From: Acidobacteriaceae bacterium
GTDB taxonomy: Bacteria > Acidobacteriota > Terriglobia > Terriglobales > Acidobacteriaceae
Assembly: GCA_035944135.1 (NCBI GenBank)
Contig: DASZBM010000002.1
Coordinates: 1 to 64,000, forward strand
Reading direction: 5' to 3'
DNA length: 64,000 nucleotides
Part shown: positions 1 to 7,194 of the stretch, one piece after another
Layout: each line of letters starts with the position of its first letter
How positions within the stretch are numbered: position 1 is the stretch's first letter
The notes under the pieces: generated by a model
The model's database searches: none
What the model was told of the DNA's origin: nothing
Seen by the model: only the letters and a program-made list of their open reading frames with translations
Translations under genes and position numbers: made by a program

Positions 1-1
1 G

Positions 2-277
2 TCGCGCGGCGGCAAGGGCGTCATCAACATGAAGGCCAACTCCAAGGTCGGCAAAGTCGTCAGCATCCAGCTCGTCGACGACACCACCGAGATGATGGTC
101 ATCAGCCAGTTCGGCAAAATCATCCGCATCGACACCAAGAGTGTCCGCGCCGCCGGCCGCTCCACCTCCGGCGTCCGCCTCCTGAATCTCGAGGCCGACG
201 ACAAGGTCGCCAGCGCCACCGTCATCCCACCCGAAGACCCCAAAACCAACGGCGAAAACGGCACCCTCGTGCAGTAA
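2..277 (+). CDS. gyrA: DNA gyrase subunit A, C-terminal end (partial)
   Basis: This is the 3' end of a gene that begins before the window; the frame is open from base 2. The visible ~91 residues match the last part of the GyrA C-terminal DNA-wrapping beta-pinwheel: a GGKGVINMK stretch, then a blade with MVISQFGKIIRID and AAGRSTSGVRLLNLEADDKV. These are the typical repeated blade motifs of gyrase A. GyrA is the breakage-reunion subunit of the heterotetrameric topoisomerase that introduces negative supercoils with GyrB. The short polar tail (PPEDPKTNGENGT) after the last blade is common in this family. Codons are C-rich at third positions, as in other plus-strand genes of the left part of the window. 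A strong intrinsic terminator follows about 10 bases after the stop. ParC is the only realistic alternative; the GyrA-type last blade makes it less likely. Confidence 0.88.
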   Translation, partial: SRGGKGVINMKANSKVGKVVSIQLVDDTTEMMVISQFGKIIRIDTKSVRAAGRSTSGVRLLNLEADDKVASATVIPPEDPKTNGENGTLVQ

Positions 278-287
278 CCGCCGCTTC

Positions 288-317
288 AAAGAGCGCAGCC
301 TCAGGGCTGCGCTCTTT
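288..317 (+). terminator. Intrinsic terminator after gyrA
   Basis: A perfect 13-bp stem (288-300 pairing with 305-317) with a TCAG loop runs straight into a short T tract ending at 319. It starts 10 bases after the gyrA stop codon, which is the expected place for a Rho-independent terminator of that transcript. Confidence 0.9.
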
Positions 318-375
318 TTGTTGTCATTCCCGAAGGGCATCTGCCTCTCCTTCGGATCACAACCAAACTTGAAGG

Positions 376-443
376 GGCACGGCTTCAGCCGTGCCATAAG
401 ACACCCCATAACACCAAAGGCTCGGGCTTCAGCCCGAGCCTTT
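376..443. repeat. Two GGCTTCAGCC-type hairpins downstream of gyrA
   Basis: Two perfect inverted repeats share a TTCA loop: 376-383/388-395 (8-bp stem) and 416-427/432-443 (12-bp stem, A-rich on the left and T-rich on the right). Both are built on the core GGCTTCAGCC. They look like small dispersed palindromic units. The second could also serve as a bidirectional terminator. Bases 444-629 up to the next gene hold only the presumed promoter of the phosphoesterase gene; I see nothing else there. Confidence 0.6.
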
Positions 444-629
444 GATTTCGTTGTGAGCGCGATTATAGCGATCGATGAGTGAGCGGTAGGTATCTGCAGA
501 CGTCATCCAAAATGACCAGTATGTCTCGAAAAAAAGTTTTCCATAAAGCCTTTGGGTGGTATTAATCTGTCTGCATTCATAACAACTAATCCGCCGCAGT
601 ACTAAACCGCTGAGTAATAGGAGACTGCT

Positions 630-2120
630 ATGGCAACCCCCTTCAAGCGCCTTGTGGTGTTGATGATGGAAAACCGCTCGTTTGACCACATGCTCGGTTT
701 TCTGAAGGCAAAAGACTATCCGATCGATGGACTGAACGGCGACGAAACTAATCCCGCCGCAGATGAGGGAACACCTATTAGGGTCAGTCCGGATGCCCGC
801 AACGTGAATGATCTAACTCCAGATCCAAGCCACGAGTTTCCCGACATCAACTGGCAGATATTTTCTAATGCCGAAGGCACCGACAACGGTCAGGAGAAAA
901 TGCAGGGCTTCGTCCAGAACTATGCAACTGATAGCAACGACGCTGTGCATGGTGCAGTTGTGATGAAGTGCTTTCACGAAGGTACACTGCCAATCCTATC
1001 GACACTGGCCAAGCAGTTTGCAGTTTCGGACAAATGGTTTTCATCGCTACCAGCATCAACCATTCCGAACCGGTTGTTCGCGCACGCCGCATGGTCTGGT
1101 GACTCAATCACGCAAGATGCAATCGCAGCGCCAGCAAAGGCCAGAACGATTTTCGAAGTTATCGACGATCCCAACAATCTAGATGCAACGTACCGCATCT
1201 ACAGCAGCGGCTCTACGATTCTATTGGCGAACATTTATCTGATGCATCATCAAGACAAATTCTTCGACATAGGAGACTTTGCTCAGGACTGTAAAGATAA
1301 TGTCATCCCTCAATACACATTTATCGAGCCGATCTACGATGGAGTGAACGCCAACAGCCAGCACCCTGATTTCGCGGTAGACAAAGGCGAGAGTCTTATC
1401 GCGGAGGTCTACAACGCTATACGGGACAGCCCATTGTGGGAGGACACCCTACTCTTAATTGTTTACGACGAGCATGGCGGCCTCTACGATCACGCGTATC
1501 CGCCTACTCTTCAGAACAACACTGGTTTGCCCGATCTACCGCCCACTAAGGATTTCGGGTTCCGCTTCGACCGCTTGGGGGTCAGAGTTCCGGCCGTCTT
1601 CGTGTCGCCATGGTTGGCGCCTGGAACTATTCTCGCGGATCAGTTTGACCATTGTTCGATTGTCAAGACCGTTCGGGAACTGTTTTGCCTTGATAAGCAA
1701 CCGTTCAATTGGAGAGAGGCGCAGGCGGCGAGCTTTGCCAACATTGCGAATCTGACCGAGATGAGGGTTGACAAACCCGCACTTCCCGACGTTGTAGCGT
1801 CAGACGGGACGATGCAGCTGTCGGCTAGGCGGAAAGTGCTTCCAGCAGCACACAGAGGCTCTCAGGCTCAGAGCCCTGGAACCATCCAAACCATCCAAGC
1901 TCTATCGAAAAGCACTCGAGTCCCCAAGCTTCCAGCTCAGCAACCGCCAAAACTCCGAAAGCCCACGGACCTCACAATGCTAATGGCCCAAGCGATGGAG
2001 TACTCACTCCACACACAAGGCATTAATTTGAGCAAGAGTACCCATCAAATCTACTCAGCCCAGGATGCAGTGAATTACCTCAAGGAAGCCAAGAACGCGA
2101 TAAAGGCTATAGGTCAATAA
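630..2120 (+). CDS. Phospholipase C / acid phosphatase family phosphoesterase
   Basis: The 496-residue product belongs to the alkaline-phosphatase-like superfamily branch of bacterial phospholipase C and AcpA-type acid phosphatases, which hydrolyse phosphate esters. The diagnostic MMENRSFDHMLG motif lies at residues 12-23. A central SSLPASTIPNR block and a metal-binding YDEHGG...YDH block (Asp280, Glu281, His282) follow. The last ~100 residues are a Pro/Lys/Gln-rich linker plus a helical tail. ATG 630 has a TAGGAG ribosome site about 8 bases upstream, and an in-frame TAG at 618-620 excludes a longer N-terminus. The motif therefore starts almost at the N-terminus and there is no signal peptide, which is unusual for a family that is mostly exported. 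Its stop codon overlaps the start of the outer-membrane barrel gene (TAATG). GC content is visibly lower than in the neighbours. Confidence 0.82.
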   Translation: MATPFKRLVVLMMENRSFDHMLGFLKAKDYPIDGLNGDETNPAADEGTPIRVSPDARNVNDLTPDPSHEFPDINWQIFSNAEGTDNGQEKMQGFVQNYATDSNDAVHGAVVMKCFHEGTLPILSTLAKQFAVSDKWFSSLPASTIPNRLFAHAAWSGDSITQDAIAAPAKARTIFEVIDDPNNLDATYRIYSSGSTILLANIYLMHHQDKFFDIGDFAQDCKDNVIPQYTFIEPIYDGVNANSQHPDFAVDKGESLIAEVYNAIRDSPLWEDTLLLIVYDEHGGLYDHAYPPTLQNNTGLPDLPPTKDFGFRFDRLGVRVPAVFVSPWLAPGTILADQFDHCSIVKTVRELFCLDKQPFNWREAQAASFANIANLTEMRVDKPALPDVVASDGTMQLSARRKVLPAAHRGSQAQSPGTIQTIQALSKSTRVPKLPAQQPPKLRKPTDLTMLMAQAMEYSLHTQGINLSKSTHQIYSAQDAVNYLKEAKNAIKAIGQ

Positions 2121-3484
2121 TGAGACGACTGTCATACGCGATCTTAGGTTCCACTGTCCTTTTTGCCACGTTCCTCCATGCACAGACGATCGGGGTCTCG
2201 TGCCCGCAGTTCTTCAAAGATGGCCATCAACGTATCGCCTGTGTGGAAGCCTTGCTTTCGCAGGATGACTATCATTTCACCCTCGCATCCTTGCCCCCCT
2301 CTAACGGGTTTGGCCTCGGGCTTGTTCTTATGCATTCGTTCAAAAGCACCAAGAGTGACAACGAGGTCGACCTCAGTGTCACTGCCGCCGGCACAACGAA
2401 TAATTCGTGGTACACAGGTGGCGATATTGTCTGGTCCCTACCTTTCCGCACGTCGGAAACGGACGGTAACGAGGCAAAGCTTGCATCCGCTACAGAAAAG
2501 AATTGGCATCAAACAGCATTTCATTTCCAGGTAGCTCACCAATCGGTGAAGACGCTGTACTTCTATGGAATTGGCTCAAGGGCTCCTGCTACTGCCTACG
2601 TCTACGCAGAAGACGACACATGGGAAAAGTTATCAGGTCGATTGCCAATCTCTCATCATATTGTGCTAGTAGCCGAAAACGGCGTGCAGGCGACGAATCT
2701 GCCTATGTCATCCGATCCGTCCGCCATCACCGCCAATGTGCCAAGCAGCCAAGTTCCAGGAATAGATCATCAACCCACCATGTTGGAGACCAACGTCGGT
2801 CTTCAAACCCGTGCTCTCAAACGTATTAGTCACGAAATCGAGAAATTGCCTAAAGGCGGGACCCCACACCTTCAACCATTATCGCAGTTCCTGTTCGAGA
2901 ACGACGCGACCGTCCAGTGGGATCATCCCCTCGACGGATCGCAATTGGCATTTAGGCAATTTCGTTTTGATGGCGACGAAAAGCTCAATCTGCGAGCATG
3001 GCTGCGGAACTCATTCGTTCCGGCGCAACACCCATTTGTCTATCATGTGCTCTGTCAGGACAGTAACAAGCAGACCGATGAATGCAATCTGGGTCAGTTT
3101 GATGTTAGAAGCAGACTCATCTTGTCAGGAACGCCAGCCAATAACCAAGTACCGTTCTATCTCCAACCCACATTGGGTGGCAGTGATATAGACAACAACG
3201 TCACCCTGCGTGGATGGGACAATTACCGGTTTCGCGGACGTGATGCCGCGCTGCTTCAGTTCGAGTCGAATTTCGTTGCATGGGATCCGTTTGGTGTATA
3301 CCTCTTTTACGACGCGGGCGGTGTTGGCCAGAACGCAGGCGACCTTTCTTTAGCTCACCTGCGGCAAGACGCAGGAGCGGGAGCATCGTTGCGCATACAA
3401 GGCAGTATTGTGGCGCAAACCTACTACGCGTGGGGCGCAGGCCACGGAGGCCGGTGGGGATACAATTTTGCAAAGGTTTTTTAA
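2120..3484 (+). CDS. BamA/Omp85-like outer-membrane beta-barrel protein
   Basis: The 454-residue product starts with a Sec signal peptide (hydrophobic to about residue 20, cleavage near LHA-QT). The C-terminal third reads like the Omp85 barrel: LRGWDNYRFRGRD resembles the conserved lid-lock RGF/RGY motif, and QFESNFVAWDPFGVYLFYDAGGV and the glycine/aromatic-rich end are typical amphipathic strands. The N-terminal ~200 residues also have alternating strand patterns (for example LGLVLMHSFKS). I see no POTRA repeats, and the protein is far shorter than BamA or TamA. Known Omp85 members insert or export proteins at the outer membrane; whether this one does is inference. It is translationally coupled (TAATG) to the preceding phospholipase C-type gene, which suggests a functional pair. 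The last residues are NFAKVF, ending in the aromatic residue expected for a barrel. Confidence 0.7.
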   Translation: MRRLSYAILGSTVLFATFLHAQTIGVSCPQFFKDGHQRIACVEALLSQDDYHFTLASLPPSNGFGLGLVLMHSFKSTKSDNEVDLSVTAAGTTNNSWYTGGDIVWSLPFRTSETDGNEAKLASATEKNWHQTAFHFQVAHQSVKTLYFYGIGSRAPATAYVYAEDDTWEKLSGRLPISHHIVLVAENGVQATNLPMSSDPSAITANVPSSQVPGIDHQPTMLETNVGLQTRALKRISHEIEKLPKGGTPHLQPLSQFLFENDATVQWDHPLDGSQLAFRQFRFDGDEKLNLRAWLRNSFVPAQHPFVYHVLCQDSNKQTDECNLGQFDVRSRLILSGTPANNQVPFYLQPTLGGSDIDNNVTLRGWDNYRFRGRDAALLQFESNFVAWDPFGVYLFYDAGGVGQNAGDLSLAHLRQDAGAGASLRIQGSIVAQTYYAWGAGHGGRWGYNFAKVF

Positions 3485-3612
3485 GCTCCAGTGTTGGCTG
3501 ATTGGGACATTGCGCCGCTTCGCCAAAAAAGCTTAGTGGGCCAGAGAAAGGCAGGCTACACGGCTACCTTCGCTGCGGCTCCGCCCACGTCTAACCTCTG
3601 CGGAGCCTCACC

Positions 3613-4071
3613 ATGATCCGCGCGACTCTCCTGCTCGCCGCTGCAGCCGTCCTCATCCCCACCGCCCACGCGCAAACTCCGCAGGACCCCTGCACCCTCC
3701 TCACCCCCGACCAGATCAAAGCCGTCCTCAACTCGCCGGTCGAGCCCGGCCAGCCGGGCGTTGCCAAAGGCTCCAACGAATGCACCTGGGGCGACGCCCA
3801 CGGCGAGGACCGCGTCTACATCGCCCTCCGCCCCGCCGCCGACTTCCGCACCACCCGCACCAGCCTCGAGAAGTCCGGCGTCCACCCCACCCCCGTCGTC
3901 GGCCTCGGCGACGACGCCTTCTTCGTCTCCCCCGACGACTCCTCGTCAGCCCTCTATGTCCTCACCAAAAACCACCTGCTGCTCCTCACCGTCACCCTCC
4001 CCGACGCCACCCAGCAGACCAATCAGGCAGCCGAAAAGTCCCTCGCCACCCAGATCCTTCCCAAACTCTAA
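3613..4071 (+). CDS. Small secreted protein, DUF3558-like
   Basis: The 152-residue protein has a clear Sec signal peptide (MIRATLLLAAAAVLI, cleavage after AHA at about residue 20). The mature part begins PCTLLTPDQIKAVLN and later has NECTWGD, so two cysteines are spaced as in small secreted proteins resembling DUF3558 (DPCxLLT...CxW), which are known mainly from actinobacterial lipoproteins. There is no lipobox, so it is probably periplasmic or secreted. Function is unknown. The gene is very C-rich at third positions, unlike the lower-GC pair upstream. It stands alone: the phoD gene converges on it from the right. The assignment to DUF3558 is by eye only. Confidence 0.65.
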   Translation: MIRATLLLAAAAVLIPTAHAQTPQDPCTLLTPDQIKAVLNSPVEPGQPGVAKGSNECTWGDAHGEDRVYIALRPAADFRTTRTSLEKSGVHPTPVVGLGDDAFFVSPDDSSSALYVLTKNHLLLLTVTLPDATQQTNQAAEKSLATQILPKL

Positions 4072-4140
4072 CCAACAGAAAAAAGTGACCCCCCCCACCC
4101 GTTAACTTCCCTGAATCCAATACTTTACCTATAACTCAAT

Positions 4141-4219
4141 TCAAGACTTTGCGCAAAAAGTCCAAGCCTAAGTCCCATCTTCTGAAGACTTTGCACAAAA
4201 ACCGGGGGGAGGGGTACCC
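4141..4219 (-). repeat. Dispersed 3'-flanking repeat element, copy 1
   Basis: Read on the minus strand, this stretch has a CCCCTCCCCCCGG block, then a TTTTTGTGCAAAGTCTTC block, then GGGACTTAGGCTTGGA, then a second GCGCAAAGTCTTGA block. The same blocks in the same order occur on the plus strand at 43951-44090, where 15 of 16 bases of the GGGACTTAGGCT(C/T)GGA core match. Each copy lies within about 65 bases of a stop codon and in the sense orientation of the gene it follows (phoD here). The rest of 4072-4282 holds a C8 tract at 4089-4096 and no gene. Confidence 0.6.
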
Positions 4220-4282
4220 GTCCTTTATTTGCAAGGCGCCGGCAGCCGCGAACTCCCGCACGTGAATTTCGCAGTTGCATTC

Positions 4283-6352
4283 TTAAGTGGAAAGGCCGAT
4301 ATCGCCTTCGAGCACTTGCTGGACGAGCTTCGGCCTTTCGCCCGCTCGCCAAAGCCGCGCGGTATGCACGACGCGATAGCGAAGGGGTCCGCCGTCGGCG
4401 CGTTCACTGCGCGTGATCGGCCGCGGGATGCAGACGAACTCGGTGCGCATTTCATTCGCGGTGAGCCGAACCGTTGCATAGCCGTGGCCGCCAAGGTCGA
4501 CGAACTCGAGGTGTGGGGCGAGTTCGGGGTTCGAAGCGGCATGGGCGCGCTTCAGGTCAAAGCTCTTCGCGTACTCAAGGCACGACCGGACGCCGTGCTT
4601 GAGCAGCATGTTGTAGGTCCAGTCGGGTTTGCCTCCGCCGGGGCGATCGGCAAGGAACAGCGGACGAAGCGGATCGGCTTTCGGAAAACCATGCTCGAGC
4701 GCTTCCATGGTGCCAGCGCTCGAAAGCGACGCGCCGACGAAGCTCAGGCCTACGGGATAGAACTTGCCCGGCGGCAACTCCGACGTTGCGTAGCCCGCCC
4801 AGAAGCTGTGCCGGTCGCCGGAGACAATCGCGAAGCCCGTAATTTTCTCGTCGCGCACAAGGTCGTATATCTCGGCGCGCTCCCGATAAGCCGATCCATA
4901 GTCGCCGCTACTCATCAGGGCGTAGGTGGACTTCGGCCATGTCTCCTTTGTGAGTCCAGGCGGAAGGTTTTGCGGGTCGCTCCGCCAATCCGGCGCGCCT
5001 TCGGAATTGCCCCAAATCTTCCAGGTCGCATTGGATTTGCGTAGCTGGTCCTTGAACCAGGTCTTCTGGGTGGCGCCGAGGATCGTTTGCGGTGGCGCAT
5101 CCTTTCGCGTGTTCGGAACGTGCGCGCCGTTGAAGGAGATTTCGTTCGGCGGGTTGCCGCCATTGAAGGTACGGCCTCCATCAAAGATCTGGGCGGCATC
5201 CTCGGGGTACATGCCGGTGAATTCCGGACCAAAGCTGGCGACAGCTTTGTCGGTGAAGGGATCTGCACTGCGGTAACTATGCTGGTCGGTGATGATGAGA
5301 TCGAGATGCCGACCGTAGCGGTAGGACCGATAGCCGATGAGGCTGTTGATCGCCGTGAGATTGTTGGGCTCGAGGCCGAGGCCGTTCTCATCCCATTGCT
5401 CGATCCGCACATCCTTGACCGGGGGCGGACCGAACGTCTCGAGTGATCCGCTCGGCGGAGCGACGCGCGCGGGCAGATATTCGAACCATGCCTGGTTGGC
5501 GGCGATCTTGATGCTCTGTCCCGGGCGTTCTGGGCCACCTGCCTGCTGGATGCTCTGCCAGCCCTGCCAGGAGAATTCGTGATTGTCCCACATGGCCACG
5601 AACGGCCAGCGAGCCCTTGCATCCTGCAAGTCTGGATCGGCAAGATAGCCGCGATAGATCGCGCGGTAGCCTTCGACCGTCAGCGGATAGTGGAAGTGGC
5701 CGACCTTGCCGCCATCGGGGATCCGCGCGACCTCGTAAATCGTGCGGTCGTAGCGTGTCTTCACTTCGTCGGGGTATTCGACGACCTCGTATATGAAATC
5801 GCCGAGGTGCAGGACAAAACCGAGTTGGTCGGCCGGCGCCGCCCGCTCGTCCTCGAAGATCATGCGGCGGTAGGCGTTGAGCTTGCCTTCGTTGACGTCC
5901 TGGCAGCTAATGAAGGCGAAGTTGACCGGGCGCGGATCATTGGTTGTCGGCGCAGTAATCGTTCGGCCCACGCGACTTCCATTTCCCTCGCTGTCGGTAA
6001 AGCGATACCAGTACACCCTCGCCGGCCTCAGTCCACCCGCCAACACGCGGCACGTCCAGTCGGACTCCACCGAAACTCGCGCTGCCGCGCTCACCACGAC
6101 CCGCCGGAACGCAGGGTCTTCGGCCACTTCGACATGCAGCGTCCGCGGCGCAACACCTGCAGCGTAAGGCCGTCGAGTCCACAACAGAACGCTGCTATGG
6201 TCCGGGTCGCCCGAAGCGACGCCCTCTGGGAACATCGTCCGTTGCTCACGCCACGCAACCCGCGATGCGTGCGCGACGCCATTGCCCCACGCCGCCGTGG
6301 CGCCGACGCTCAGAGCTGCCTGGAGAAACGCGCGGCGATCGATGCGCGACAT
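4283..6352 (-). CDS. phoD: PhoD-like alkaline phosphatase/phosphodiesterase, Tat-exported
   Basis: The 689-residue protein opens with a twin-arginine signal (RIDRRAFLQAALSVGATAAW, cleavage near AHA). It continues with the PhoD N-terminal domain (EGVASGDPDHSSVLLWTRR) and the metallophosphatase domain with FAFISCQDVNEGK, LHLGDFIYE, WDNHEFSW and, further on, SGDRHSFWAG. These match the Fe/Ca-dependent PhoD family, which releases phosphate from phosphomonoesters and diesters outside the cytoplasmic membrane. At about 690 residues it is longer than Bacillus PhoD, as often seen for Tat-exported members. A GGAGGA ribosome site lies just before ATG 6352. It is a single gene with an 840-bp region upstream. 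No phosphate-regulon (Pho box) site was recognised by eye. Confidence 0.9.
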   Translation of the reverse strand: MSRIDRRAFLQAALSVGATAAWGNGVAHASRVAWREQRTMFPEGVASGDPDHSSVLLWTRRPYAAGVAPRTLHVEVAEDPAFRRVVVSAAARVSVESDWTCRVLAGGLRPARVYWYRFTDSEGNGSRVGRTITAPTTNDPRPVNFAFISCQDVNEGKLNAYRRMIFEDERAAPADQLGFVLHLGDFIYEVVEYPDEVKTRYDRTIYEVARIPDGGKVGHFHYPLTVEGYRAIYRGYLADPDLQDARARWPFVAMWDNHEFSWQGWQSIQQAGGPERPGQSIKIAANQAWFEYLPARVAPPSGSLETFGPPPVKDVRIEQWDENGLGLEPNNLTAINSLIGYRSYRYGRHLDLIITDQHSYRSADPFTDKAVASFGPEFTGMYPEDAAQIFDGGRTFNGGNPPNEISFNGAHVPNTRKDAPPQTILGATQKTWFKDQLRKSNATWKIWGNSEGAPDWRSDPQNLPPGLTKETWPKSTYALMSSGDYGSAYRERAEIYDLVRDEKITGFAIVSGDRHSFWAGYATSELPPGKFYPVGLSFVGASLSSAGTMEALEHGFPKADPLRPLFLADRPGGGKPDWTYNMLLKHGVRSCLEYAKSFDLKRAHAASNPELAPHLEFVDLGGHGYATVRLTANEMRTEFVCIPRPITRSERADGGPLRYRVVHTARLWRAGERPKLVQQVLEGDIGLST

Positions 6353-6570
6353 GAGTATCCTCCGTTGAGCTTCTGATTATTATTTGTCCGGGCAGCACAT
6401 GGCTGAAATTGTGACGACTGGTATGTATGCAAGGCTGAATGGCGCTTTACCGCCGCCGTAGCCAGTAAACTCAAAAAGAAGCTCCCAAAGCTTCCGGTCG
6501 CCGCGCCGCTGTTACTAGCGCTTTGAAAAGAGACCGGCTACACCACAGCTGAGAGGGCAATGTTCGCGCA

Positions 6571-7008
6571 TCAGGGCCAAACGCCCCATTGGGACCGGGG
6601 CAAGAAATCTAATTGGTTGTTCCTCTCGTCTGCGCGGACATCGGTTCCAAGGTAGATGGCAATAAACCGCTTAATAGAACGGGCACAATACTGCAGTCTC
6701 TTCACTTCTTCTCGAACAGGGACTTGAGCATCGACTGCCCGGATGGCCTCGCTGCAGGTTCGCCACGTACGGGGAGAGCGCTTTCCAAGAACCGCTACGA
6801 TAAGCCGCGGATTGCGGGCGGGTCCAGTTGCTGTCCAAGGCCGCCTTGGATTTCCGCTGTCTGCCTTCACTGCGGCGCCGTCCATCCGACGAAACGTCTT
6901 ATCGTCTTCAAGCCTCCAATACTGTAACGCCCCGGCCGGCCCATTACTGTCTTGCGGAGTCACCGCTAACTCCTTTACTGCTCTCGTTCGCGGCGTTAAG
7001 TTCGCCAT
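6571..7008 (-). CDS. Hypothetical protein, doubtful
   Basis: This 145-codon frame lies in the otherwise empty 840-bp spacer between phoD and the HD-GYP operon. The product is basic, has no signal peptide, no membrane segment and no motif I recognise. An AAGGAG sequence sits about 12 bases before the ATG, farther than ideal. The low-complexity, arginine-rich content (for example RNPRLIVAVLGKRSPRTWR) is also what a chance frame in GC-rich DNA would give. The flanks 6353-6570 and 7009-7194 show no other gene; they should contain the promoters for phoD and for the operon starting at 7195. Confidence 0.3.
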   Translation of the reverse strand: MANLTPRTRAVKELAVTPQDSNGPAGALQYWRLEDDKTFRRMDGAAVKADSGNPRRPWTATGPARNPRLIVAVLGKRSPRTWRTCSEAIRAVDAQVPVREEVKRLQYCARSIKRFIAIYLGTDVRADERNNQLDFLPRSQWGVWP

Positions 7009-7194
7009 GGGCGAGTTATCTCCTTCGTTTTTCAGCGGCGGTATCCCACCTCCGCGTCATTGGTGAACTAAAGTCGCATTGGCCTTTTCTTTAGTAACCC
7101 CTACACCTATGCCCACGACTTCTCTGTTCCTGTGAGGATGCTCAAGAGCACGGAACGGCTGAATCGTCGGTCGTAATCGACCGTTGGGTATGCA

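Noticed and set aside
416-443. Hairpins after gyrA read as a CRISPR-like repeat
   Set aside because: Only two units, different stems, no regular spacers; they are isolated palindromes.
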